Source of the DNA: a virus
Virus record (IMG/VR): IMGVR_UViG_3300025769_001110
Span: 1-20,348 of that record
Length of the DNA: 20,348 nucleotides
Reading direction: 5' to 3' (one strand)
Made by a program: the position numbers and the translations under genes. Below are positions 1 to 6,833 of the stretch, piece by piece. The notes beneath the pieces were generated by a model. It was not told the DNA's origin. It saw only the letters and a list, made by a program, of their open reading frames with translations, and searched no databases. Numbering within the stretch: the first letter of the stretch is position 1; every line of letters starts with the position of its first letter.

Positions 1-16
1 GATTTAAATGTTTGCA

Positions 17-373
17 TTAGTTATCTACCTTTGCTCCACCGCGCCACTGATAACAAGACCAGTATCTTGCTTTATACTTTGGTCCTGGATTATCACAGTT
101 ATGTCTTGCTCTAAAAGATTTTCTCCGAGCTGGATCATCTCTCTTAATCTCCATGTTTGGATCTCCGAAGCGAACAACTACAACTTTACCATTCGGACCC
201 ATTGTGTACACTTTAAACTTCTTATTAGGATTTTCAGAAGTACGAATAGGATCGTTCAATTTAACTTTTTTACCTTGATACTCTGCTTCAGTAATCTCCA
301 TATCTTCATACAGATTACATTCTTCACAAACTTGATCAATCTCATCGGCCCTATTCTGCTTAAATGTTTTCAT
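17..373 (-). CDS. Small conserved marine-phage protein with Cys-containing C-terminal motif
   Basis: 118-residue protein and the last gene of the late operon in this window. Its ATG overlaps the stop of the upstream gene by one base (TAATG), so translation is probably coupled. The C-terminal half carries RDDPARRKSFRARHNC (about residues 78-93) followed by a Gly-Pro, Tyr-Trp and Cys-rich ending. I recall this block recurring, alone or at the end of longer proteins, in cyanophages and pelagiphages, but its function is unknown. The N-terminus (MKTFKQ) resembles only the start of the T4 capsid-targeting sequence and lacks its Ile/Leu-x-Glu cleavage part. Three cysteines near residues 16-19 and 93, plus another near the end, might bind a metal, but the spacing fits no family I can name. 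Virion association is inferred from operon position only. Confidence 0.8.
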   Translation of the reverse strand: MKTFKQNRADEIDQVCEECNLYEDMEITEAEYQGKKVKLNDPIRTSENPNKKFKVYTMGPNGKVVVVRFGDPNMEIKRDDPARRKSFRARHNCDNPGPKYKARYWSCYQWRGGAKVDN

Positions 374-1554
374 TATCTGTCGCCACGTTTTGCTGATAGA
401 TAAGCTGCTATTGCCATGTCTCTTCGTTCTTCTTTATCTTTACCTTTAAACTGTGGTGCATCTGAACCTTGAAAGTCTTTGATCCAAGAACCCATGCCAT
501 CAGAAACTTTTAGTTTTTCGCTAAACTTCTTAAGTCTTTCACCGGCTTCAGCATCTGCTTTTTTATTACCAGCTTTTTTCAATGCATCAAGACCTTTTCT
601 AATTTTATCTTTATTAGGTGATGCATGTTTATTTAAACCTGTCTTAGTAAGATCTTTCATGCTCATTGAAAGTTCAGCAACTGGTTTTTTCTTTTGTGCC
701 GGTTGCGTTGGCTGATCATGGTGATACTCTTTAAGTGGTTTGTTTAGCAAACCGTCAGCCTTTTTGTATGATATAGGTTTCTTTAGTGTTACGTGTTTTA
801 GTTTTACAACACTGCTCGAGCCTGGCCTACGTTTATTTCTTATTCTGGCCACATCTTTTGCATCGCTGTGGCTATTTGCAAATCCATGAGCTATTCCGTC
901 TTTACCAACTGCAGCATGAGTAGATTTACTTGGACCGCTGGAAAATCCAACAACGTGCCCTCTATGATCAACTGCAGCATGAGTAAACTGTTTTTTATTC
1001 CGTGCTCGGCCCAGCGAGACGTCTGGATCTTCTTTTGTTAACTCTTGCACTGATTCTTTATGCGCAGCTTTATATAACTTTACTGCCTGAGCCATGTGTT
1101 TATCTTTCATAGCTCTTTTTGCCTGCATATGATTTGGATTATCATCAATAAAACGAACTGAAGGCTCATCTACATTATGCTTCTTAACATGCTTCTTATA
1201 CGTATCAAACTTTTTAGCATCTATAGCTTTACCGAATCTCTTACTCATTGGCGTCATGCTACGAGAAATTTCATTTATAGATTCATCAGTTGATTCTCTT
1301 TTAAGTTTACCTAGTAAACCACTGTACTGTCTTCGCTTTAAGCTTCCAGGTGTCATGCTAGGTCGCTTGATTCCTGCAGCTCTTTGAGCTTTACGGTCTT
1401 TCTTTTTGTCAGCATCAATATCTGCTTGAGAAGGAGGTGTATATTTTTTCACTTCTTTCTTGACGATTTCTCGATCGACAGGAACCATACGAATTTTTGA
1501 TTTTCCGTCTGGACCAATGTATCTTTCTGGTTTTCTATCTGCTGACTGTGGCAT
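373..1554 (-). CDS. Basic, probably virion-associated protein of unknown function
   Basis: 393-residue Lys/Arg-rich protein that reads as low-complexity linkers joining small conserved modules. About residues 190-225 contain two imperfect copies of a THAAVxxxGxxxGF motif, mirrored by a 16-nt direct repeat in the DNA. The last 45 residues (SDGMGSWIKDFQGSDAPQFK, then a basic segment and AIAAYLSAK) form a C-terminal module that I recall from other marine T4-like phage proteins. The start follows an AGAGGAAAG ribosome binding site at normal spacing, directly after the stop of 1555-1809. No enzyme motif is visible. Its composition and late-operon position suggest a head or DNA-associated structural role, which is inference. 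Confidence 0.8.
   Translation of the reverse strand: MPQSADRKPERYIGPDGKSKIRMVPVDREIVKKEVKKYTPPSQADIDADKKKDRKAQRAAGIKRPSMTPGSLKRRQYSGLLGKLKRESTDESINEISRSMTPMSKRFGKAIDAKKFDTYKKHVKKHNVDEPSVRFIDDNPNHMQAKRAMKDKHMAQAVKLYKAAHKESVQELTKEDPDVSLGRARNKKQFTHAAVDHRGHVVGFSSGPSKSTHAAVGKDGIAHGFANSHSDAKDVARIRNKRRPGSSSVVKLKHVTLKKPISYKKADGLLNKPLKEYHHDQPTQPAQKKKPVAELSMSMKDLTKTGLNKHASPNKDKIRKGLDALKKAGNKKADAEAGERLKKFSEKLKVSDGMGSWIKDFQGSDAPQFKGKDKEERRDMAIAAYLSAKRGDR
907..985. repeat. Short direct repeat inside the basic protein gene
   Basis: The 16-mer aactgcagcatgagta occurs at 907-922 and again at 970-985, 63 bp apart. It encodes the duplicated THAAV part of the protein on the minus strand, so it is best read as a small internal domain duplication rather than a separate element. 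Confidence 0.75.
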
Positions 1555-1809
1555 TTACTTTCCTCTTACTTTCGCGGCCAGATCTTTGTCTGCCTTTCCC
1601 CATGTACCAGATGATTTGGTAACAAATGAATTGACTCTTGCTAAACCCCATTGTTGTGGAGTAGTACCAGGCCTATGACCAGTTCTCCATGCGGCTACGC
1701 CTCGATTATAAACTTTACGAAGTATACCCATAGGCATACCAGACTTATCTGCTTTTTTCTTTAATGCTGCTGTAGCATTTTCGTTTATGTAAGCTTTAAA
1801 CGTAATCAT
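1555..1809 (-). CDS. Small phage protein, DUF5824-like, with capsid-targeting-like N-terminus
   Basis: 84-residue protein. The core (KSGMPMGILRKVYNRGVAAW, then TGHRPGTTPQQWGLARVNSF, about residues 22-65) matches my memory of a conserved phage family of unknown function, which I believe is DUF5824. The first residues, MITFKAYINENA, resemble the T4 internal-protein signal MKTYQEFIAEA: an aromatic residue at position 4, another at 7, then Ile-x-Glu, the T4 prohead protease (gp21) cleavage type. That suggests targeting into the prohead and trimming after Glu10. The start overlaps the stop of the upstream nucleotidyltransferase-domain gene by four bases (ATGA). The family assignment is moderately sure; packaging is inference. 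Confidence 0.82.
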   Translation of the reverse strand: MITFKAYINENATAALKKKADKSGMPMGILRKVYNRGVAAWRTGHRPGTTPQQWGLARVNSFVTKSSGTWGKADKDLAAKVRGK

Positions 1810-3191
1810 GTTGTTGCCCTATTCTTTGCTTTTGTATCTGCAGTACGAGCTCTGTCCATCATTCGATCGTGTTTACGAGCATCAGATGCTTTCTCTCGAT
1901 CAATCTTCATTTTTGCAATATCTACTTTGCTATCTTTTTCACCGAACATTTGCTTGAACTTTTTCGTATGCTTTGAAGGTTTAGTTTTTGCAGTCTTGTC
2001 ACCCGCAGCTGGTTTATATGCGGCTGGATTATCATCATCCATTTTAGATTGTCTTTTAAATTGACGATCTCTTGAAACTTTTTGTGCCTTTGACAATCCA
2101 GAATGATATGCCTTCGGTTGTGTACCTGGTCGATCCTTAATATCAGAATCTTGTGGTGAACCTTTTTTACGTTCTTTGTCTTCGATGTTTAGAGTTTTGG
2201 GGTAATTCTTGTCCCCTGGTTTTAATTTCGGTTTTCCTGAGGCTCGACGTGCTCTGATATTAGCCCACAAACTTTCATTTTGTCCAGGTGTAGCATCTTT
2301 CCACTTTTTTGCAGCTTCGGGTGTACCTTCATCAGGATAATCTTTGTACATGCTTTTAGTATTATCTTCTTCGAGCTTTGACACTTGGTCTAACCAGCAT
2401 CTTAACTTTTCGGTTTTTGTTTCTACAATCAAATAGTTTGAGCCTAAGTGATGTATCTTGCCAACAATACCTTTATCATTAATAACAACTTCTTCACCGA
2501 GTTCAAATAAGTCATCACGAACATATGCTTCTCTTATATCTGAAACAGATTCTAACTGAATATGATTTTTAAATTCTCTCTTTTCTTTTAAGCCCATACC
2601 TCTACGCACGTCATTAAACAAACGTTTTGCATCGGCATTACTCATTGCCTTTGGTAAACCTTGAGCAAACTGAGTAAAGTCATTGTCGGAAGCATGACCA
2701 CGCTGTTTCGTACCAGATGCTCCTTCTGCACCTGTGGCATCAGGATCTCTTTGGCCTGCTGATACTATCTTGACTCCACCGTCAAAGTTAAAGAATCCGT
2801 GTCCGCCTTTTTTACCATTGTACTTATTGAATCGTAAATCATATTCTTTTACACGATCAGATCCAGCAACCATTACAGCTTTACGAAAGCCTTCATCGTA
2901 TAACGCAGATAAAGCATGGAAAGGTGTTACAACCTTTTTGTTTATCATAATCTGTCGACCATGTTTTGGAAACATTTTACGAACATATTTAACTTTATCT
3001 TTATAAGCTAAAGGATTTTCTTTTGGATCGTTTGATTGGGATAAAAATACACGATAAGGATTTTTACCTGCAGCTGCAGCAAGTTTATCTAGCAATTTGC
3101 CGTGACCAATAGTAGGAGGATTCATTCTACCAAAAGTAAAATAAACAACTCTTTCTTCTTCAACTAAAAATTGGCTAAATGAATTAATCAT
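1806..3191 (-). CDS. Class I nucleotidyltransferase-fold protein with basic tail; candidate packaged enzyme
   Basis: 461 residues. Residues about 14-180 form a class I (HxGH-type) nucleotidyltransferase domain of the cytidylyltransferase or NMN-adenylyltransferase kind: FGRMNPPTIGHGKL (20-33) holds the TxGH form of the signature, AGSDRV lies mid-domain, and GASGTKQRG resembles the family's second phosphate-binding segment. Residues about 233-275 look like a small KOW-like barrel (VVINDKGIVGKIHHLG), followed by a long Lys-rich, probably disordered tail. The N-terminus INSFSQFLVEE fits the T4 capsid-targeting pattern with a Leu-x-Glu cleavage site. ATG overlaps the upstream stop (TAATG). Members of this superfamily transfer a nucleotidyl group to substrates such as NMN or choline phosphate; the substrate cannot be told here. 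It could be a structural protein that keeps an active fold. Confidence 0.85.
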   Translation of the reverse strand: MINSFSQFLVEEERVVYFTFGRMNPPTIGHGKLLDKLAAAAGKNPYRVFLSQSNDPKENPLAYKDKVKYVRKMFPKHGRQIMINKKVVTPFHALSALYDEGFRKAVMVAGSDRVKEYDLRFNKYNGKKGGHGFFNFDGGVKIVSAGQRDPDATGAEGASGTKQRGHASDNDFTQFAQGLPKAMSNADAKRLFNDVRRGMGLKEKREFKNHIQLESVSDIREAYVRDDLFELGEEVVINDKGIVGKIHHLGSNYLIVETKTEKLRCWLDQVSKLEEDNTKSMYKDYPDEGTPEAAKKWKDATPGQNESLWANIRARRASGKPKLKPGDKNYPKTLNIEDKERKKGSPQDSDIKDRPGTQPKAYHSGLSKAQKVSRDRQFKRQSKMDDDNPAAYKPAAGDKTAKTKPSKHTKKFKQMFGEKDSKVDIAKMKIDREKASDARKHDRMMDRARTADTKAKNRATT

Positions 3192-3682
3192 TATGTAGAC
3201 TTGCTCCCACGTTTCTTTTCCATTTCAGCTTTACGAGTCTTTGGTAAAAGCTTCTTTGCAAGTCTATCTATCTTTTTCTTCATAGCAGGTTTTTCGAGAC
3301 GTTTTTCAATCTCTTGCCTACGAGCAAAAGTCAAGTCTGATTTAGGAATATCCTTTGAGATCTTCTTAAATATTAACATTCGAGCAGCTTTACGTGCTCT
3401 GCTTTTTAATTTTTCCGGAGATGCAAACCTACGCTTCGCTCTTTCACGCCCCATCTTGATACGTGACTTATAGCGTTTAAGTAAACGAGCTCGAGCTCTA
3501 CGCTGTTGCATAGTAAGAGCTTCATCTACTTCTTCATCTGATTTGGGTGGATTAGTCGACGCATAGTCTGGACGATACTTGCGCTTCTTTGCGTTCTTTT
3601 TAATTTGATCTGGCATGCCTGGAGCATAGTCTACAGTCAAAAAATCTTTGAAACCTAGTTTCTTATCCATTTTATCTGGCAT
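3191..3682 (-). CDS. Highly basic, probably virion-associated protein
   Basis: 163 residues, extremely rich in Lys and Arg from about residue 55 onward (QQRRARARLLKRYKSRIKMG, later RKAARMLIFKK and a final Lys-rich helix). It is predicted to be largely helical and suited to binding DNA or an acidic scaffold. The N-terminus contains KLGFKDFLTVDYAPG, a weaker version of the capsid-targeting pattern seen in the neighbouring genes, with Asp where Glu would be expected. I recall similar Arg-rich proteins beside capsid genes in marine T4-like phages, without a known function. ATG directly follows the upstream stop codon (TAAATG) and has a GGGAAG ribosome binding site; a second in-frame ATG lies four codons on. 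Confidence 0.8.
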   Translation of the reverse strand: MPDKMDKKLGFKDFLTVDYAPGMPDQIKKNAKKRKYRPDYASTNPPKSDEEVDEALTMQQRRARARLLKRYKSRIKMGRERAKRRFASPEKLKSRARKAARMLIFKKISKDIPKSDLTFARRQEIEKRLEKPAMKKKIDRLAKKLLPKTRKAEMEKKRGSKST

Positions 3683-4930
3683 TTAATTTCTTCCCGGTTT
3701 ATCCCATCCTTTTAATATATCAGGCGAAAAGTTGTTATAGGAGAATTCCATCCTATCAACAATCTTTACCGCGTCACCACCAAGTTTATCAATAGCAACG
3801 TAACCTTCTTCTCCAGTTACCTTATATCCATTACGAGTCTTAACAAATGTTTTAACTTTAGCAAGTTTGTTAAGAGTATTTATAAGTTTTAATTTTGCAA
3901 GAACTATAACTTTTTGTAATTCAAACATATTTATGAGAGATTTTTTATTTTTTTCACTAAAGAATGATAAAATATTATCTAATTTTTGTCGCTGAGTTGC
4001 TTTTCCTTTTTCAGATTTTCTCTTTGCAATCTCTTTTGCATACTTAAGCCGTATCCACCTAATGAGTTTATCGGCGTGTCCTCTTGAATCTCCAGGGACT
4101 TGTCCCTTTCTGACATACTTATTATTGAATTGCTCAATGAGGCGCGGTAACTCATCCGATTTCTCGAGCGTCCTAAGTGTGGATCCTGCGATTTGATTAA
4201 AGAGTTTACCAGCTTGCGATAGATATTCATTCACTTTCTCCGTATCATTTTTGTTCATAGTAACATTTGTCATATCTCTAAGCATTGCATCTTGCGACCA
4301 AACGCCTTTAGATTTATTTAATTTAGAAACATTTACACCATATGAAGCTTTCATAGTTTCAAATGTTTTACCTGTATATGTAGTATGCCAAACAATTCCA
4401 ATCTTAGATTTCTTAATCTCTGCAGCAGCGGCTGAATTACTTGGCACAGCATATACAATAGTATTAGGATGAAATGTAACATAAGATTCGCCATCAATCT
4501 TTTTAGTTGTGATATCACCTGGTCCATATAAGAAGTCACCTTGTACGACACCCTTGATACCTAAAGCTGGAAGTTCTTGTAAAGCTATTTTAAGCTTATC
4601 AGCAAGATCGCCAGAAGTATCAGCATCCACATCACCGGCTGTTTTATATACTTTTGGATTTTTATTAAAGATTCCCTTTTTAGCGACAAAAAACTTTCCA
4701 TCAGATGGATCAATACCAGCAAAGATAGCAGGAGCGCCATCCCACTTGACAGATACACTACCATCGTGAGATCCTTTCAGCATGTTTCTTAATTCTCGCA
4801 AAGCATTAATAGCTTCCCTTGTTCCGTTTACACCACCATATAATACTTTATCCTCTATATGAGTCATATGAGTATTTTTTTGTTCTGTTATATATGAGCT
4901 AAAATTTTCCATATGTGTATTATATTCCAT
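3683..4930 (-). CDS. DUF6267-like protein with ligase-type KxDG motif; candidate packaged enzyme
   Basis: 415 residues, matching my memory of a marine-phage family that I believe is called DUF6267. VKWDGAPAIF (61-70) resembles motif I (KxDG) of covalent nucleotidyltransferases such as DNA and RNA ligases, with Lys62 as the candidate nucleotide-linked residue. KGVVQGDFLYG (126-136) could be the motif III equivalent. I do not see a clear motif IV or V, so ligase activity is a hypothesis. The C-terminal half is helical and basic. Met7 begins MENFSSYITEQ, a good capsid-targeting-like N-terminus with Ile-x-Glu, so the real start may be the ATG at 4912; neither ATG has a convincing ribosome binding site. 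It lies directly downstream of the 4951-6015 gene. Confidence 0.85.
   Translation of the reverse strand: MEYNTHMENFSSYITEQKNTHMTHIEDKVLYGGVNGTREAINALRELRNMLKGSHDGSVSVKWDGAPAIFAGIDPSDGKFFVAKKGIFNKNPKVYKTAGDVDADTSGDLADKLKIALQELPALGIKGVVQGDFLYGPGDITTKKIDGESYVTFHPNTIVYAVPSNSAAAAEIKKSKIGIVWHTTYTGKTFETMKASYGVNVSKLNKSKGVWSQDAMLRDMTNVTMNKNDTEKVNEYLSQAGKLFNQIAGSTLRTLEKSDELPRLIEQFNNKYVRKGQVPGDSRGHADKLIRWIRLKYAKEIAKRKSEKGKATQRQKLDNILSFFSEKNKKSLINMFELQKVIVLAKLKLINTLNKLAKVKTFVKTRNGYKVTGEEGYVAIDKLGGDAVKIVDRMEFSYNNFSPDILKGWDKPGRN
3877..3884 (-). promoter_or_regulatory. Possible internal T4-type late promoter
   Basis: A perfect TATAAATA on the minus strand inside the DUF6267-like gene, about 195 bp upstream of the gene starting at 3682. 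It could give extra late transcription of the downstream virion genes. An 8-bp AT-rich match inside AT-rich coding DNA may also be chance. Confidence 0.35.
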
Positions 4931-4947
4931 TTAAAGAAGAAAGTAAA
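4919..4947 (-). promoter_or_regulatory. Sigma70-type promoter candidate before the DUF6267-like gene
   Basis: On the minus strand, TTTACT (4947-4942), a 17-bp spacer and a perfect TATAAT (4924-4919). The -35 box and the bases after it (TTTACTTTCT) match the tmRNA promoter. The expected start point falls at about 4912, on the A of the second in-frame ATG, so a transcript from here would be leaderless or nearly so. Confidence 0.5.
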
Positions 4948-4950
4948 CCA

Positions 4951-6015
4951 TCATTTATATTTAAAATCACACATCAGACGAGTAGGATAACCATCACCGC
5001 CTTGTGTATCTCTTAAGTTCAATTTGAAAACATATGTTGAGGATTGCATTTCTATATCTATACGTTTACCTTTACCACCTTTTCCTCCATAATAAACAAC
5101 AGGAGCTGTTACTGCAGCTGCAGTTTTCATAGCACTTTGAGTCATTTCTTTTGACAATATCTTGCCACTTAATTTATGTATGATATGATAATTGAAACCA
5201 ATACCAGATTGAAGTAGATGACTTAATCCAGCTTTATCAAACTTCGGTCTCTTGTCGACTCTTCCAGAACTCGTACCGTTAAATACATTGCAGAATTCTT
5301 GTTCGTTAACACCAAATAATTTTAAGAGTTTTTTACCATTTGGATTTACAATCTTTTCTGCCTGTATTTCTTTCTTAGTAAGAATAGTTTTGACACCAAC
5401 ATTAAAGAACGTAGTAGTGCCGCCAAGTTTTAAACTAAGATATATTGGTCCTTGATCAAGAGTAACTGTAATATCAGTTACAGATTTACCTACATCAAAC
5501 CCTTTACCCTTTGGATTAGTAAGTTGGATCTTTGGAGAGAACACGAGAGGACGGCGAGTATTCTCACCACCTACAACATCCACTTTAAATTCTTTTGATT
5601 CCGACATTTCATATGTTTTGTCAAGGTGTTCAATTGCAGATGCCATGTTTCTATCTTTCACAGCATCACCAGCCCACCAAGCTAAAAGAGCATCAGCAAA
5701 CTGTGGTTCAAATAAGTTACCACGGTTGTTGGCACCACGATTACCAGAGGACCCGTTACCAAACTTTATTTTTACTTTTGATAAGTCTGCTTTAGCTTTT
5801 ATATCTGCAATGGACATATCGTCTTGTAACTGGCGAGTTACATTAACGTTGCCTTTTTTTCCTGGATCAATATTAATTGGTGTTTCTGCTTTTGATTTTA
5901 AAATAGCAAAAAGTCTCTTGATCTCTTTTAAATTTTCTTCAGGAAAATCTTTGAGTTCAGAGTCTATCTCTTGCGTTGATTTTGGAAAGAATGTATAGGC
6001 CACACTAAACCCCAT
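4951..6015 (-). CDS. Conserved phage protein of unknown function, possibly nuclease-like fold
   Basis: 354 residues and first gene of the late operon that runs to the left end. FSVAYTFFPKSTQEI at the N-terminus and GNRGNLFEPQFADALLAWW around residues 96-114 look strongly conserved, and I associate them with marine T4-like phages without a known function. The segment DITVTLDQGPIYLSLKLG (about 182-199) has an acidic residue on one strand and a Lys on the next, the arrangement of PD-(D/E)XK endonucleases, followed by TTTFFNVGV. This is only suggestive because no clear second acidic residue precedes the Lys. The gene begins 19 bp downstream of a perfect TATAAATA late promoter. No ribosome binding site is visible before the ATG, which is unusual here. 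It lacks the capsid-targeting-like N-terminus of its neighbours. Confidence 0.8.
   Translation of the reverse strand: MGFSVAYTFFPKSTQEIDSELKDFPEENLKEIKRLFAILKSKAETPINIDPGKKGNVNVTRQLQDDMSIADIKAKADLSKVKIKFGNGSSGNRGANNRGNLFEPQFADALLAWWAGDAVKDRNMASAIEHLDKTYEMSESKEFKVDVVGGENTRRPLVFSPKIQLTNPKGKGFDVGKSVTDITVTLDQGPIYLSLKLGGTTTFFNVGVKTILTKKEIQAEKIVNPNGKKLLKLFGVNEQEFCNVFNGTSSGRVDKRPKFDKAGLSHLLQSGIGFNYHIIHKLSGKILSKEMTQSAMKTAAAVTAPVVYYGGKGGKGKRIDIEMQSSTYVFKLNLRDTQGGDGYPTRLMCDFKYK
4952..4959 (-). promoter_or_regulatory. Near-consensus late promoter TATAAATG
   Basis: TATAAATG on the minus strand sits in the last codons of 4951-6015, 22 bp before the ATG at 4930. It differs from the T4 late box TATAAATA in the last base only. 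Position and spacing resemble the perfect box upstream of 4951-6015. Confidence 0.45.
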
Positions 6016-6033
6016 TGAATTAACAGTTGGTAC

Positions 6034-6041
6034 TATTTATA
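6034..6041 (-). promoter_or_regulatory. T4-type late promoter
   Basis: Perfect TATAAATA on the minus strand, 19 bp before the ATG of 4951-6015 and immediately after the U-tract of the terminator ending the upstream operon. In T4 such boxes are used by RNA polymerase carrying gp55 and gp33; those proteins would be encoded elsewhere in this genome. Confidence 0.8.
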
Positions 6042-6042
6042 A

Positions 6043-6072
6043 TAAAAATAAAAGGGGCCGTAGCCCCCTTAT
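6043..6072 (-). terminator. Rho-independent terminator
   Basis: On the minus strand, AAGGGG (6070-6065) pairs with CCCCTT (6057-6052) around a short loop, followed by TTTTATTTTTATT. It overlaps the stop codon of 6069-6263 and closes the early operon. The plus-strand reading also ends in a short T-rich stretch, so it may work both ways. Confidence 0.85.
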
Positions 6073-6263
6073 TTTAGTTCTATGTAAGTTTTCCGGCCTT
6101 TCCGGACTAGATGATATTGATATTGTTCGAATCCACTATCAACTAAGTCTTGGTTGAGACTATTCACCATCTTCTCTACATTCTGTAGTTCTACAATATC
6201 TTCAGGTGAATTTTTAAATGTGCCGATTAGTTGAGGTTCTTTTTCACTTACTACTATTCCCAT
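6069..6263 (-). CDS. Small protein of unknown function
   Basis: 64 residues from the ATG at 6263, which has an AGAGGAAA ribosome binding site. An ATG at 6320 would extend it by 19 residues but overlaps the upstream gene more and has no such site. The protein is mixed alpha/beta in composition: a probable helix with Glu, Asn and Val repeats (VELQNVEKMVNSLNQDLVDS) then a strand pair ending YQYHLVRKGRKTYIELK. I do not recognise it. It overlaps the end of 6244-6516 by 20 bases and its stop lies inside the operon terminator, so it is the last gene of an early-type transcript. Confidence 0.7.
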   Translation of the reverse strand: MGIVVSEKEPQLIGTFKNSPEDIVELQNVEKMVNSLNQDLVDSGFEQYQYHLVRKGRKTYIELK

Positions 6264-6516
6264 TATCACTTTTCCTCTCATATTGCTTAACCAATGGTTT
6301 AGCAAGAAAGAAGTCACCATAGACTTCTTCTATATAATCTAATACTATACATATTTCTAGAGCATTATCAAAGAATGTTCTTGCACATAAGTCATAGTAA
6401 AATGTTTCATCAAGCTGGCCATAACAATGCGTCATGGTATAATGATGGAGAGCATCAACAATCATGCTTTCAGGAAAATCATATTGTTCTAATTGTTTTC
6501 GCACAATGCTCTCCAT
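6244..6516 (-). CDS. Small acidic protein of unknown function
   Basis: 90 residues, helical and rich in Tyr, Asp and Leu (MESIVRKQLEQYDFPESMIV; later ALEICIVLDYIEEVYGDFF). No family is recognised. The ATG at 6516 follows the stop of the 33-residue basic peptide gene by seven bases and has no clear ribosome binding site, so it probably depends on translation of the upstream gene. An AATAAATA stretch just upstream differs by one base from the late promoter box but is too close to the start to interpret. It overlaps the following gene by 20 bases. Confidence 0.7.
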   Translation of the reverse strand: MESIVRKQLEQYDFPESMIVDALHHYTMTHCYGQLDETFYYDLCARTFFDNALEICIVLDYIEEVYGDFFLAKPLVKQYERKSDNGNSSK

Positions 6517-6523
6517 GTTTTAA

Positions 6524-6625
6524 TTATTTATTCTTTTGTACTCTACGCTTGCGTGCCGCTTTTCTTTTACTTGATCCTTTCTTACGACGGCCAGGGCGTG
6601 GTCTGTTCTTATGAGGCCAAGGCAT
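6524..6625 (-). CDS. 33-residue, extremely basic peptide
   Basis: Small gene starting at the ATG 6625-6623, which overlaps the stop codon of the membrane protein gene 6625-6822 by one base (TAATG), the junction style used throughout this genome. The peptide starts MPWPHKNRPRPGRRKKGSSK and continues RKAARKRR to the end: 16 of 33 residues are Lys or Arg, with no acidic residue. The Pro/Arg-rich start and helical Lys/Arg end suggest nucleic-acid or ribosome binding. I have a faint memory of similar tiny basic proteins in other marine phages but know no function. Coupled placement between two genes supports it being real. Confidence 0.65.
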   Translation of the reverse strand: MPWPHKNRPRPGRRKKGSSKRKAARKRRVQKNK

Positions 6626-6822
6626 TAATTATCTCTTAGTTGCTGGATTTCATAATCAGACTTAGCTTTATCATATGCTAAATAAAAAGCTATAAGCACA
6701 GCAGGTAATATAACAAAGTAAGTGCTGTATGCCATAAGCTCAACTGTAACTAAAACAATGCCTATGCCGACACCGGTAAAGAATGAAAGTTGAGCTAAGT
6801 TCTTCAAAAATAATGATAACAT
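6625..6822 (-). CDS. Small membrane protein with two transmembrane helices
   Basis: 65 residues. Two hydrophobic stretches, LAQLSFFTGVGIGIVLVTVE (about 9-28) and AYSTYFVILPAVLIAFYLAY (about 31-50), are separated by a very short turn, and a charged tail (DKAKSDYEIQQLRDN) follows, probably on the cytoplasmic side. A strong AAGGAG ribosome binding site lies over the stop codon of the DUF932 gene, so the two are co-transcribed. A small two-helix phage membrane protein could be a holin, superinfection-exclusion or antiholin-type factor; nothing in the sequence decides between these. Confidence 0.78.
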   Translation of the reverse strand: MLSLFLKNLAQLSFFTGVGIGIVLVTVELMAYSTYFVILPAVLIAFYLAYDKAKSDYEIQQLRDN

Positions 6823-6833
6823 ATTAATTCTCC

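Noticed and set aside
8-403. Plus-strand frame antisense to the first gene.
   Set aside because: Hydrophobic shadow of a well-supported minus-strand gene, without a ribosome binding site or promoter.
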